Below are positions 24,429 through 34,607 of a stretch of DNA of 64,000 nt, piece by piece. Location: the NCBI RefSeq assembly GCF_000008765.1, contig NC_003030.1, forward strand, positions 2,700,001-2,764,000, written 5' to 3'. The position numbers and the translations under genes are program-made. The notes beneath the pieces are model-generated. The model was not told where the DNA came from. It saw only the letters and a list, made by a program, of their open reading frames with translations, and made no database searches. The stretch's first letter is position 1, and every line of letters starts with the position of its first letter. The DNA is from Clostridium acetobutylicum ATCC 824. Its GTDB lineage: Bacteria; Bacillota; Clostridia; Clostridiales; Clostridiaceae.

Positions 24429-25466
24429 ATGTCAAAACAAAAAAAATTATTGCCAATCTATGAGTTACAGCCTGGCATGATATCTGCAAATAATATAAAA
24501 TTTGCAGAAAAGTCGCTTTTAACAGAGGGTGTTGAGATAACAGATACAGCTATAAGGAAATTAAAAGAAACTTATATAATAGATAAAGTAGAAGTGTATA
24601 TTGATGAAGATAAACCTTTGAAATACAAGGCTGAAACCATGGATGAACTTGAATATTCGCTAAATGAATTTTCATCTAATTTAGAGGATATATTTAATGA
24701 TATCGATAATTTAAAGAGTAATGGTATTAGTAGTTTAAGAAACTTTTCTCAAAAAGTACAAGGTGAATTTGAATCAGCTGGTCTAGTAATCAAAAATATA
24801 ATTTTTTATGGAAGTAAAAATAACATCTACAGACACAGTGTTAATGTTGCTGCTATAAGTTTTATACTTGGAAAATGGCTTGGTATGAATGAAGAAGAAA
24901 TAAACTTATTAACTTATGCTTCTCTTCTTCACGATTTTGGTAAAACCCAATTAGACAACAGTATATTAAAAAAAGAAAGTTCATTAACGCCAGAAGAATA
25001 TGCAGTATACAAAACACATCCTGTTATAGCTTATCACCTGATAAAAGAAATTCCTGATATTAATGCTTCAGTTGGACTAGGAGTACTAATGCACCATGAA
25101 CAAATTGATGGTTCTGGTTATCCTCTAGGAATTAAAGACAATAAAATTCATAAATTTGCAAAAATTATAGCTATAGCAGATATTTTTGATAAAGTTAATT
25201 CAGACAATACAAATGGTCCTTTTGAAGGTTTAAAAGCAATTAAAGATCTAAGTCTCGGTAAATTAGATTGCTCGTATAGCAATATGTTCATAAATCATGC
25301 AGTAAATTACTATATGGGAGAAAGTGTAACTTTAAGCGACAATAGATCTTGCAAAATTATAAAACTTGATACTGAAAATCTGACAAAACCTCTTCTTCTT
25401 GCGGATGACGGCTTTTTAGATTTAAAAAGTGAAAAAGACTTATATGTTAAATCTTTAATAGTATAG
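24429..25466 (+). CDS. HD-GYP domain protein, probable cyclic-di-GMP phosphodiesterase
   Basis: A 345-residue cytoplasmic protein. Residues 1-60 form an N-terminal beta domain (LLPIYELQPGMISANNI) like DUF3391. Residues about 125-265 are the HD-GYP domain, with YRHSVNVAA, the HD pair in LLHDFGKTQLD, then THPVIAYHL, MHHEQIDGSGYP carrying the GYP motif, and IAIADIFDKV. Such enzymes hydrolyse c-di-GMP to GMP. All metal-binding histidines and aspartates I can place are present, so it is probably active. The GTG at 24417 overlaps the ribosome binding site AAGGGGTGAGAG, so ATG 24429 is used. Monocistronic. Confidence 0.9.
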   Translation: MSKQKKLLPIYELQPGMISANNIKFAEKSLLTEGVEITDTAIRKLKETYIIDKVEVYIDEDKPLKYKAETMDELEYSLNEFSSNLEDIFNDIDNLKSNGISSLRNFSQKVQGEFESAGLVIKNIIFYGSKNNIYRHSVNVAAISFILGKWLGMNEEEINLLTYASLLHDFGKTQLDNSILKKESSLTPEEYAVYKTHPVIAYHLIKEIPDINASVGLGVLMHHEQIDGSGYPLGIKDNKIHKFAKIIAIADIFDKVNSDNTNGPFEGLKAIKDLSLGKLDCSYSNMFINHAVNYYMGESVTLSDNRSCKIIKLDTENLTKPLLLADDGFLDLKSEKDLYVKSLIV

Positions 25467-25467
25467 A

Positions 25468-25497
25468 TAAAAAGCAGCTCAAATTTTCGAGCTGCTT
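25468..25497. terminator. Terminator between convergent HD-GYP and lysozyme genes
   Basis: AAGCAGCTC pairs with GAGCTGCTT (25472-25480 and 25489-25497). The minus strand continues into TTTTATC, so it serves the lysozyme gene best. Confidence 0.7.
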
Positions 25498-25536
25498 AAA
25501 AATATACTTCCTTACTTTGTTGCACACAAGATATAT

Positions 25537-26520
25537 TTAAGAATTTTCATTTAATAGCTTATTCCATGTGTCATTTCCAACAATTCCATCTGCATTTAAA
25601 CCATGATTTGATTGCCATACCTTTACATTAGCCTCAGTTTGAGGTCCATACACTCCATCTAATTTGCCGCCTACTCTGTATTGAATATATCTTGTGGCAT
25701 ACTCATAATGCTTGAATTTAACACCATCTGTTGGCTTAGAATAAATTTCTGTAACTGCTGCAACCGTTTTCGGTCCCCAAATTCCATCCTGTGCTAACCC
25801 CATAGCTCCTTGGAATTCTTTAATAGCAGCTGTGGTACTTGCTCCACTTATCCCATCTACTATAAGACCTTTCTTAAGAAGTGTATTAAGCTGCTGCTGT
25901 ATAATTTTAACTGTATCTGATCCTGTTATTATAAATTCACCTCTGCTGTCTGAATTTATAAAAATACCATCATTAAATTCATTCAAATCTACAGCACCAG
26001 ACACTCCGCTTATAGAACCATTTTCAGTGTATTGAAATCCAACATATGGAGTATTTATACTAGGCCTTGTAACACCATATTCAGCTACCCATAAAGGTAA
26101 ATCCTTAACACTATTATTTAAATTATTTTTATAGAAGTTAGTATAAGTGTAAATACAAACATCCAGTCCTTTTCCCTTTAAATAATCTGCAAATTTTCTT
26201 ACATTTGAGCTTATTTGATTTGTGGTTTGACCTAAAGTAGCTTCAACATCAATAGCCAGCTTGCAATCGTAGCTTAACCCAGAAATAGCAGATAAAAAAT
26301 TATCCGCTTCATTTATAGGATTATTAGCTCTTAAAAAATGATAAAATCCAACTTTAAGTCCTGCATTTTTAGCATCACTTTGAAACTGCCTAATTGTTTT
26401 ATCTACATACGTTACACCCTCAGTAGCTTTTATATAAACAATCTCTACACCACTAAGCTTAACTTTGGAGAACTCAACATTGCCTTGTCCCGAATAAATA
26501 TCTATACCCTTCAAATTCAT
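25537..26520 (-). CDS. GH25 lysozyme with C-terminal peptidoglycan-binding repeats
   Basis: A cell-wall muramidase of 327 residues. The GH25 domain spans about 1-190: KGIDIYSGQGNVEFSKVK at the start, VYIKATEG, LAIDVEATLG with the catalytic acidic pair, and PLWVAEYG. Two peptidoglycan-binding units follow, with DGIWGPKTVAAV and DGVYGPQTEANV, and a last GLNADGIVGNDTW. No signal peptide is present, as in phage-type and clostridial autolysins. The frame opens 20 codons earlier. The ATG at 26520 is nearly fused to AGGAGGG, so the TTG two codons later (26514) is a plausible true start. The remnant at 418-657 is a paralogue of its tail. Confidence 0.88.
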   Translation of the reverse strand: MNLKGIDIYSGQGNVEFSKVKLSGVEIVYIKATEGVTYVDKTIRQFQSDAKNAGLKVGFYHFLRANNPINEADNFLSAISGLSYDCKLAIDVEATLGQTTNQISSNVRKFADYLKGKGLDVCIYTYTNFYKNNLNNSVKDLPLWVAEYGVTRPSINTPYVGFQYTENGSISGVSGAVDLNEFNDGIFINSDSRGEFIITGSDTVKIIQQQLNTLLKKGLIVDGISGASTTAAIKEFQGAMGLAQDGIWGPKTVAAVTEIYSKPTDGVKFKHYEYATRYIQYRVGGKLDGVYGPQTEANVKVWQSNHGLNADGIVGNDTWNKLLNENS

Positions 26521-26679
26521 CCCTCCTATCTCACAATATATCCTTTGTTGCCTACATTTAATTCTATTAGTGTACTGCACTTATATCATAGGAATTCTAA
26601 ATACTTGACCGCCTTAATTTAAATTGTAGTATCTTAATAAATTTAACATTTTGGAATATGCGTATCAAAATTTAAACAT

Positions 26680-26717
26680 AAAGAAATCCTATAGATTATA
26701 TATGCATCTCTATAGGA
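26680..26717 (-). terminator. Terminator of the metallo-hydrolase lipoprotein gene
   Basis: ATCCTATAG (26685-26693) pairs with CTATAGGAT (26709-26717), followed on the minus strand by TTCTTTATG. Confidence 0.65.
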
Positions 26718-26729
26718 TATTGGTACATT

Positions 26730-27653
26730 TTATTTACTATATCTATTCTTTCTACTTCCCATCTTATAGTCTCCAGGACTACAACTAAACTTTATGGTAC
26801 TACCATCACTAACACATATTATAGTGCCATTCTCGTCTGTTCTATACAAAGGTATGTTTCTGTTCTTAAGTTTTTCTACTGTGCTTTTATGTGGATGACC
26901 GTAATCATTATCTCTTCCACAGCTTATAACTGCATATTTAGGACTTACGTAATTTAAAAAATCATCTGTAGATGAAGTTCTGCTCCCATGATGAGCAATT
27001 TTTAAAACATCGCATTTGAGATCATATCCCTTCTCAATCATAGCTTCTTCATTTGAACTTTGAGTATCTCCTGTAAACAAAAATTTGTTTTGTCCATATG
27101 TAACTTTTACAACTATAGAGTATGTATTGAGATTACCCTCAGTTGGATTAACCGGCCCGTATACATTACAATCAGCTTTATTTAATTTAAAATTTTCACT
27201 ATCAGGTTCATCAGCCTTTAATCCTTTTTCCTTCATAGCATAAATTAGATCCCTAAATGTTTTAGTATTAGTACTAACACTATTCATGTATATTTTATCA
27301 ACTATAAAATTTTTTATAACCTTATCTGCTCCGCCTATATGATCTTCATGCGGATGCGTTAAAACCATATAATTTATCTCTTTAATATTTTGCTTTTTTA
27401 AATAGCTTATAAGATAATTTTGAGATTCATTAGTCCCTGTATCTATAAGCATATTTTTATCTCCATCCTGAACAAGTATACTATCTCCCTGACCTACATC
27501 TATGTAATGAACTTTAAATTGAGAATTGGATATTCTCCCACTTATATTAGTATCCTTTCCAAAGGTACTAATATCTTTTGAACATCCACTAATTAATATT
27601 AAAATACAGACTAGAGTAATAACACACTTTAATAATCTTTTCAATGAATTCAT
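26730..27653 (-). CDS. ComEC-like metallo-beta-lactamase-fold lipoprotein
   Basis: The 307-residue protein starts with a lipoprotein signal peptide (lipobox ISGC, Cys24). It then has a metallo-hydrolase domain like the C-terminus of ComEC: VHYIDVGQGDSILVQ, metal ligands in THPHEDHIGG (His100, His102, Asp104, His105), the later FTGDT and IAHHGSRTS. It would be anchored outside the membrane and may be a nuclease or phosphodiesterase; ComEC-like domains act on DNA. It has no ComEC channel part, so a direct role in DNA uptake is unproven. RBS GGAGG; monocistronic. Confidence 0.85.
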   Translation of the reverse strand: MNSLKRLLKCVITLVCILILISGCSKDISTFGKDTNISGRISNSQFKVHYIDVGQGDSILVQDGDKNMLIDTGTNESQNYLISYLKKQNIKEINYMVLTHPHEDHIGGADKVIKNFIVDKIYMNSVSTNTKTFRDLIYAMKEKGLKADEPDSENFKLNKADCNVYGPVNPTEGNLNTYSIVVKVTYGQNKFLFTGDTQSSNEEAMIEKGYDLKCDVLKIAHHGSRTSSTDDFLNYVSPKYAVISCGRDNDYGHPHKSTVEKLKNRNIPLYRTDENGTIICVSDGSTIKFSCSPGDYKMGSRKNRYSK

Positions 27654-27929
27654 TAAATTTCCTCCATAATTAACCAGAAAACAATATTTTTATATAATTT
27701 TAAGAAAAAAGTAAAATTTAATATTTACTTTTTGATAATAAAAAAGTATAATAGAATTGCAGTTAGAAATACATTTTAATAAATTACCTTTAAAGAGTAA
27801 CTTTATTCACTTTACATTTTATTATTTTTTATGGGTTGCCATTGAGAAAATATTTGTGAGAGGTACTTTTTAGTAATTACCTATAATTTTTAACTTTATA
27901 GTCAATTTCCCCTCGATTTTTTAACTTTT
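27654..27929. other. Intergenic region without recognised features
   Basis: The gap lies between the lipoprotein gene start and the end of the giant regulator gene. It is AT-rich and must hold the lipoprotein promoter, but I can place no convincing -35 and -10 pair. Confidence 0.3.
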
Positions 27930-27966
27930 ATACAAAAGCACTGGATTACAAGCAGCGCTTTTGTAT
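27930..27966 (-). terminator. Terminator of the giant signalling gene
   Basis: ATACAAAAGC (27930-27939) pairs with GCTTTTGTAT (27957-27966), six bases after the stop codon on the minus strand. Confidence 0.65.
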
Positions 27967-27972
27967 ATCTTT

Positions 27973-30900
27973 TTAAATAAGTGCTGCCACAATATTGGAA
28001 ATTGCACTTGCAAAATTAAATTCCTCAAACTTAAATTCCTTTATCTTCGTTGGTACCTTAAAATAAAGTATACCTTTAATTATTCCCTTGTTATTTAGGG
28101 GAATAACCATTATAGAATCCCAATCTGGCATGCCTGTAGTCTCATCAAATCCACTTATGTTATCCCAATCAATCATGTATAAACCAACTTTTTTCTCTAA
28201 AACTTCTTGAACAATCTTATCATTGATATATGTCTTTTTAACAAACTCAGTTTTAAATATCTTTCTTGTATAAATGTGAGAAATTTGTTTGTCATCTAAC
28301 AATATTATACTACAATATGCTGCCTCAAAAAATTCGACTAATCTACCTAGTACATTATATATCTTTTCCTCTACATTGCTGCTACTTCTAAGCAGTTCCA
28401 TAAATTCAACTGTGACAAGTACATTTCTAGAATCTTTAACAGGATTACCAGTTACTATCCCTGTTATTTTATTTGTAACTTTAGCTTTATAGTTAAATCG
28501 TTCATTCCATATAACACATTTATTTCTTCCCGTATTCTTTGCTATATAAAGCGCTTTATCTACTTTTTCAAAAATTTCTTCTCTAGACCTTGCCATATCA
28601 GGATATGACACCAATCCAACGCTTATTGTTACACTTCTCTTATTTCCAAGTATTTTAGCTCTATCTATTTTCTCTCTTATACCATCTGCAATTTCATATG
28701 CCTTTAACACGTTATAGCTTGGTAATATAACTATAAACTCTTCTCCACCATATCTGGCACAAATAGATTCTCCATCTATATTATTTTTAACTATTCTACT
28801 AACTTCTTTTAATACCGTATCTCCTGTGCCGTGTCCAAACTTATCATTTATTGCTTTAAAGTTATCAAGATCATACATAAAAACAGTGAATTCCTTATTG
28901 GAATTTCTCTCTTTCTGAAACATTTCGTCGATATAAACATCCAGATATCTTCTTGTCATTACACCAGTAAGTGAATCAATAGTGGCACTGATTTTTAGTG
29001 TGTATTTATCAACATTTAAACTCAAAAGACCATTAAGCTCTATACATTTATTAATAGCATCCACATTAAAATTATTTAATATTTTATCCGTCTCAATATA
29101 CAGTATACCAGATAGAATTTTATTATCTTGTTTATTGAAATTGGATAGTAGCTTATATACAGGCATGCATATTACTGCCTTTATATCATCCTCTAGTTTT
29201 TTTTCTGGTTTAAATCCAAATCTCTTTATAAAAATAAGCTTTTTCCTGGTATTAACATCATTAATTACCCAGTTTTCTTTAAGTATGTTATTATCAATAA
29301 AATTTCTATTTTGAGTAAATACTACTGTATCTTCATCTTGGGCTTGATTAAGAATAAAATAAATTTTTTTAGCAACTAAGCTGTGCTTTAAATATCTAAG
29401 TATATTTTGTATATTGGTTATAGATGAATCCACTTGATTTTTCATTACATCTATCCTGCTACTTACTTCCCTAGGAATAAATGACTGATAATATTTCTTC
29501 AAATCCTTTTTAAACTTTCTTGTATAAAACAACCTTTTTAAATTTGTACCTTCATAAAATTTATCTATTCCATCACCGTTAAGTATGACATCAACACTTT
29601 TGGAGAAAATTATTTCTTGACCAGCATATTCATTTACAATGCCTATATATTTTATTAAATCATCTCTTATACTATAACACATCGCAAAATCTTTCTTATA
29701 TTTATCTGGAACACTCAAAAAATAACGCCATATAAAATCTATATAGTCAAAAAAATAGTTTATAGCCCTAATGTAATTTCCATTCTTTAAGTAATACTGT
29801 GCAATATTAGCATATAAGAATTTAAACACCTTTATATCCTTTTCATTTTCTCTAATAGCATTGATAGAGTACTTAAGCATTTTTTCACCAGATGCATTTA
29901 ATGCTTTGATTACTTTCATAGCACCTTTCATTACATCATTTTTCATATGATAACTGGATAACTTTTTATAGATGATATAAAATATCTCTAAATCCTTTTT
30001 CCAATAAACTATTACCGCCAATTGTATTATTGTAGTTATGCTATTGACGCTTTTATTATTAATATTCATCTCATGTACAGCTTTTTGAAAATTACTAACC
30101 GACTTCTCATTTTTTTCAATCAGGTAATCTATAAAGCATTCAACTACTTCTTCCTTTTTTTTAATATTCTCAGACCCGTATTTCTCTTTAAATTTTTCCA
30201 TGTATTCCTTAGACTTTTTAGGTAAACCAATCTTTAAATACGTTTCTATAGCTGCTATATAATACATATTCATAATATCCAAATCATTTTCAAAATCGAC
30301 TATCCTTATAGATGCCTTAATAAAATATTCATATGCACTTTTTATATCATACATCACTAGACAAACCTTACATAACCTGCAGTAACAATATACTTCTATG
30401 TATTTGTCATTAGTTTTTTCAGAAAGATCTAAAACATTTTTAAACGCTTTATATGACTCTTTATAATTTCCCTGCTTAAAATCCAAAGTTGCTATTTGAG
30501 ACAAAGATAATAGTTTAAAATGAGAATAATTAAAATTTGTTGCTATTTGAAATATCTCCAAAAGATAATTTTTACATTGTGAAAAATCCTCATAATAGTT
30601 ACCATATATATATGCTATATTATTGAGCGAATCCAATACATAGGTTAAATTCTCCATAAAATATTTTTTATTAGTACAAATTTTATTATATTTTAAAGCT
30701 TTCTGCATATCTCTTTTTTCTATGAACGTGTTACTCAAAATATAGTACGCATAGAATTGAACATCTTCCATTCCTTTATTACATTTCTCAAGTACATTAT
30801 TACATATAGAGATAGCTCTCTCAAATTCTTTATTAATGTAAAAATTAAATGCTTCTTCAGTATAAATCAAAAGTTCAAATTCTAACTTATAATATTTTTT

Positions 30901-33357
30901 CAAAAGCTTTTCTTGATTACGTATATATTTTCTGCTTTCTTTTAATTTAGAATTGGTTTGAAGTATACGCACTATTCTTTTTAATGCTTGAAACTGCACA
31001 TCATACTCTTCTATACTTTCAGCAAGTGTTACAGCCAAGTTAAAGTATATTTGTGCCTCCTCTATTTTTTCATCTATAAGTAATAAATCTCCTAAAATAA
31101 TTAAAAGCCTAATTCCACTTAAACTACAATCAGTTCTAATTGTCTTTACTAACCTTTTTATTTTGCTTATTACTTTTTCTCTATTATCAACATAGATTAT
31201 ATGCTTATATTTCCCCAAATAATATTCAATAATTTTATTAATATTTAGAGAATTTTCAAAATGATAAAGTATTTCTTCTCTATATTTATCAGGATCTATT
31301 TTTTCTAATACCTCCGCTGCCCTTTCATTAATACTACTTTTGTAATATGCATCCATTTTTTCTGTTAGGGTTGTTTTAATTACCTTATTAGAAATATTAT
31401 AATATATACCCGAATCTTCTTCTATGTACTCTACTGCACCCCTTTTTATTAACTTTGCTACTGTTGCTTCAATAATTCCATCATCATATTCCTTAAAAAA
31501 CATTTTTATAATACCTATATTCAAGCGTACATTAAATATACTCATAGCATTAACTACTTCTAATTCAATTCCATCCATGTCATTTATCTGATTTTGTATA
31601 TTTTTCACAAGAGAACTGTGTATAGGTATCTCATTTATCTTATCATAAGATGTTACCCATAACCCATCTTCCTCATTTACATATATATACTTTCTCACAT
31701 AAAGTCCTTTTAATACTTCAATTATAAATCCTGGATTTCCCTTGGTTTTCTCAAAAATTTTTTTAGCAAATTCCTTTGGAGGTGTAATTGTTCCAAGCAC
31801 AGATCCTATAAGTTCATTAGTACCATTGAAGTTCAACTCATTAAGTGTAATATCTGTAAAACTAATTTTAAATAAATTTATAAATTGACTTATATTATTA
31901 TTTACATAAATTGACTCATCCGAATATGAAAACATAATTACTATATTCTTAGTATTTCTTATTCTTCTATAGAAGTATCTTATGAAATCAATGCTGAAAT
32001 CATCTATCTTATCTAAGTTATCTACTATAATAACTAACTTCTTCCTCTCAGCCATAATATTCATAAAATTTATGCATCTATCAAATAGTTCATCCTTTTG
32101 TTTCATATCTACTGAATCCTTTTTAATATCTTTAAGTATCTCGAATATCTCGTTTCCAAGTTCTCTTTCGTAGGTTTTTATTACTCTATAATCATAACTC
32201 ACAAGAATTTGTTTAAAAATTTCATCAAAAACATTTCTTTTTATATAGTCTCTGCTGCCAAAACTGTAGTAAACATTATCCATATTAAACTTAAAAATAT
32301 ATTTAATTTCCTTTAAAAACCTTGTTTTTCCGATCCCGCTTTTCCCATGTACGATAAATAAATTAGATTTACTAATCCCACCTTTTGAAAAATTACATAG
32401 ATTAAGAACCTTTTTTATTTCCTTGTCTCTTCCTACTATTTTTACATTATAATTTAATTTTTCAAGAGCTCTTACTTCATAAGTATCTACATATTTTTCA
32501 AACGCATCATTAATATGATTTACTATGTCTTTTATATTTGTGTATCTACGACCAATATTAGAAACCATCTTGTCAATAATTGGTGCTATTTTTAGCAAAA
32601 ATTTTTTATGTGGGTTTTCCGAACACATTATATCATCCGTATTAGTTTTATCATCACATAATAACGACAAATCATCAATTTCAATATTCTTGACAAACTT
32701 ACTCCTGCATAATTCAAATAGCAAAATGCCTAACTTATGTATTTGTTCTATTATATCCCTTTGATAGTCATTATAATTATCCAAATTAAGCTTAAAATTT
32801 ATTGCTTCAATTCTGCTCTTGTACTTCTTATTAATTCTATCTAATTCAGCTGAGATTAGGTCATTAAGTTTAATATTAAACTTACCATCTTTATAATCAA
32901 CATATATATTTTTAATGTCAATGTTCTTGTATACATATCCACTGCAATTTAAATATTGAATAGCAACACACACTTGTAAAAATATATCTAAAATACTATT
33001 CTCGTCTAAAGATTCTACTATATCTGAAAGTCTATCGGCTTCTCTATTTATTTCGCACGTGTAGTACCATTTCATATCATCTGTAAATTTATTATCTATA
33101 CTATTTATTACATTCAAACTATACAATCTATATATACTTTTTTCATTTAAGTTCACTAAATTTATAAATTCATTTTTTATATAATCCTTTGCACTATCTG
33201 AAAAATTCTTTAAGTCTATTATACTAAGTCTTAATTTTGAGTCATTTCTTAAAAGATCTATAACTTCAAGTGATGTTAAAATTTGTTTATCATCTATTGT
33301 ATCTACTATTCTATATCTATTATTAATAATGTTCACAAGACTCACTTCCAATACCAT
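27973..33357 (-). CDS. Giant signalling protein: pseudokinase, AAA/NTPase, TPR, GAF, GGDEF, GAF
   Basis: The 1794-residue cytoplasmic protein has these parts in order. A protein-kinase-like domain spans about 10-280, and its catalytic loop reads VYKNIDIKNIYV where HRDxKxxN is expected, with NDL in place of DFG, so it is a pseudokinase. An NTPase module has Walker A GKSGIGKT (338-345) and a Walker B aspartate in LVIIVDNLD (446). A long helical repeat region (about 700-1200, TPR-like) follows, then a probable GAF domain and a diguanylate cyclase with GGEEF at 1537-1541, intact and without an RxxD inhibitory site. A last GAF domain covers about 1640-1794. It probably makes c-di-GMP under control of bound ligands or partners. 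The first 7 codons are uncertain. Confidence 0.85.
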   Translation of the reverse strand: MVLEVSLVNIINNRYRIVDTIDDKQILTSLEVIDLLRNDSKLRLSIIDLKNFSDSAKDYIKNEFINLVNLNEKSIYRLYSLNVINSIDNKFTDDMKWYYTCEINREADRLSDIVESLDENSILDIFLQVCVAIQYLNCSGYVYKNIDIKNIYVDYKDGKFNIKLNDLISAELDRINKKYKSRIEAINFKLNLDNYNDYQRDIIEQIHKLGILLFELCRSKFVKNIEIDDLSLLCDDKTNTDDIMCSENPHKKFLLKIAPIIDKMVSNIGRRYTNIKDIVNHINDAFEKYVDTYEVRALEKLNYNVKIVGRDKEIKKVLNLCNFSKGGISKSNLFIVHGKSGIGKTRFLKEIKYIFKFNMDNVYYSFGSRDYIKRNVFDEIFKQILVSYDYRVIKTYERELGNEIFEILKDIKKDSVDMKQKDELFDRCINFMNIMAERKKLVIIVDNLDKIDDFSIDFIRYFYRRIRNTKNIVIMFSYSDESIYVNNNISQFINLFKISFTDITLNELNFNGTNELIGSVLGTITPPKEFAKKIFEKTKGNPGFIIEVLKGLYVRKYIYVNEEDGLWVTSYDKINEIPIHSSLVKNIQNQINDMDGIELEVVNAMSIFNVRLNIGIIKMFFKEYDDGIIEATVAKLIKRGAVEYIEEDSGIYYNISNKVIKTTLTEKMDAYYKSSINERAAEVLEKIDPDKYREEILYHFENSLNINKIIEYYLGKYKHIIYVDNREKVISKIKRLVKTIRTDCSLSGIRLLIILGDLLLIDEKIEEAQIYFNLAVTLAESIEEYDVQFQALKRIVRILQTNSKLKESRKYIRNQEKLLKKYYKLEFELLIYTEEAFNFYINKEFERAISICNNVLEKCNKGMEDVQFYAYYILSNTFIEKRDMQKALKYNKICTNKKYFMENLTYVLDSLNNIAYIYGNYYEDFSQCKNYLLEIFQIATNFNYSHFKLLSLSQIATLDFKQGNYKESYKAFKNVLDLSEKTNDKYIEVYCYCRLCKVCLVMYDIKSAYEYFIKASIRIVDFENDLDIMNMYYIAAIETYLKIGLPKKSKEYMEKFKEKYGSENIKKKEEVVECFIDYLIEKNEKSVSNFQKAVHEMNINNKSVNSITTIIQLAVIVYWKKDLEIFYIIYKKLSSYHMKNDVMKGAMKVIKALNASGEKMLKYSINAIRENEKDIKVFKFLYANIAQYYLKNGNYIRAINYFFDYIDFIWRYFLSVPDKYKKDFAMCYSIRDDLIKYIGIVNEYAGQEIIFSKSVDVILNGDGIDKFYEGTNLKRLFYTRKFKKDLKKYYQSFIPREVSSRIDVMKNQVDSSITNIQNILRYLKHSLVAKKIYFILNQAQDEDTVVFTQNRNFIDNNILKENWVINDVNTRKKLIFIKRFGFKPEKKLEDDIKAVICMPVYKLLSNFNKQDNKILSGILYIETDKILNNFNVDAINKCIELNGLLSLNVDKYTLKISATIDSLTGVMTRRYLDVYIDEMFQKERNSNKEFTVFMYDLDNFKAINDKFGHGTGDTVLKEVSRIVKNNIDGESICARYGGEEFIVILPSYNVLKAYEIADGIREKIDRAKILGNKRSVTISVGLVSYPDMARSREEIFEKVDKALYIAKNTGRNKCVIWNERFNYKAKVTNKITGIVTGNPVKDSRNVLVTVEFMELLRSSSNVEEKIYNVLGRLVEFFEAAYCSIILLDDKQISHIYTRKIFKTEFVKKTYINDKIVQEVLEKKVGLYMIDWDNISGFDETTGMPDWDSIMVIPLNNKGIIKGILYFKVPTKIKEFKFEEFNFASAISNIVAALI

Positions 33358-33469
33358 TATAAAGCTTTTTAAAACTCACCTTATATAATTATACCCTTTT
33401 GTAATTTTAAATGATAGCTATTTTTACCTATTATTCCATTTTTTATTCGTTACCTTTGTAAACATTTCT

Positions 33470-33504
33470 TGGAAATAGGAGGTAATAACCTATATTACCT
33501 CCTA
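33470..33504 (-). terminator. Terminator of dapF
   Basis: TAGGAGGTAATA (33476-33487) pairs perfectly with TATTACCTCCTA (33493-33504), followed on the minus strand by TTTCC. A ribosome-binding-like AGGAGGT lies in the arm, but no gene follows it. Confidence 0.65.
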
Positions 33505-33540
33505 CATAATTCTTTACCTTCAATCGATTATTATATTAAT

Positions 33541-34509
33541 CTACTTACAATTTTTTCTTGTATATTCGAAAAATTCATTATATGAATTAGTTTCTTTCTC
33601 AAACTTACTTTCATCTATTGTAAACTGTTCTATTTTCCTTTTATCAAGCTCCATAGTTCCTTCAAATATAAAAGTTGCATTTCCTATAAAATCAACTGAA
33701 TAATTCCCATTACTATCTTTATGAACTATAGTCTTTATGGCTCCACCATCATTGTATACATTTATAGCATTATCAAACTGAACCTTTTCTCCTATGCAAC
33801 TTACTATACTAGATGCCGTCATTGCTGTCCCACAGGATTTAGTTAAGCCAACTCCTCTTTCGTAAGTTTTAACATAAATATTACTACTATCTATAACTTT
33901 TACAAAGCTTACATTTACCCCTTGAGGTAAAACAGATTTTGTGCTGTTGCCCTTCTTTCCGATTTCAACTAACTTATCACTATCTATATTGTTAACTATA
34001 GCTATTAAGTGCGGATTTGTTATGCTAACCGCAGTAAAATCAAACTCATCAGATAATTCAGGTATTTTATCAAAAATTAATTTTTCTTTTTTATAGTTCA
34101 ACGGAAGAGTTTTTACATCCAGGGAAACAGATTTTATATCAATTTTAACTGTTTTTACTCCTTCATATATATCTTCCTGTAATTTTACCCAATACTTGGA
34201 TTTTAAAGTTTCTATCTCCACACTTTCTTTATTTAACATTTCAATAACATATCTTCCAACACATCTAAGTCCATTGCCACACATTTCAGCCTCTGAACCA
34301 TCTGCATTAAATATTCTCATTTTAGCATCGCATATATCGCTCTTCTGGACAAACAAAATTCCATCTCCGCCTATAAATTTTGCTCTATTACATGCCTGAA
34401 TTGCAATATCTCTTCTTGTTTCATCATCTAGATTATAATTATTATTGTACTCATCAATTAAAATAAAATCATTCCCAGTACCATGACACTTTAATATATT
34501 AATTTCCAC
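33541..34509 (-). CDS. dapF: Diaminopimelate epimerase (DapF-like)
   Basis: Converts LL- to meso-diaminopimelate for lysine and peptidoglycan. The two catalytic cysteines are visible in EMCGNGLRC and GLTKSCGTAMTAS, with the usual HGTGNDFILID start and GGDGILFV. Compared with typical DapF (about 275 residues) it is longer and the second motif differs (KSCGTAM for LACGTGA), so a related racemase is possible. The open frame begins at 34563. The GTG at 34509, 11 bases after GAGAGG, gives the family-like start MEINILKCHG and 322 residues. It has a C-terminal extension of about 35 residues. Confidence 0.8.
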   Translation of the reverse strand: MEINILKCHGTGNDFILIDEYNNNYNLDDETRRDIAIQACNRAKFIGGDGILFVQKSDICDAKMRIFNADGSEAEMCGNGLRCVGRYVIEMLNKESVEIETLKSKYWVKLQEDIYEGVKTVKIDIKSVSLDVKTLPLNYKKEKLIFDKIPELSDEFDFTAVSITNPHLIAIVNNIDSDKLVEIGKKGNSTKSVLPQGVNVSFVKVIDSSNIYVKTYERGVGLTKSCGTAMTASSIVSCIGEKVQFDNAINVYNDGGAIKTIVHKDSNGNYSVDFIGNATFIFEGTMELDKRKIEQFTIDESKFEKETNSYNEFFEYTRKNCK

Positions 34510-34607
34510 TATAAATGCATCCTCTCTAATATTTATTTCCATATATACTTCATTTACTAACAATTATAGCATTAAATTTTTGTACTGCACAATAATCAAT
34601 GACATAT

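Noticed and set aside
33476-33504. AGGAGGT as a ribosome binding site
   Set aside because: It lies inside a terminator arm and is not followed by a start codon or reading frame.
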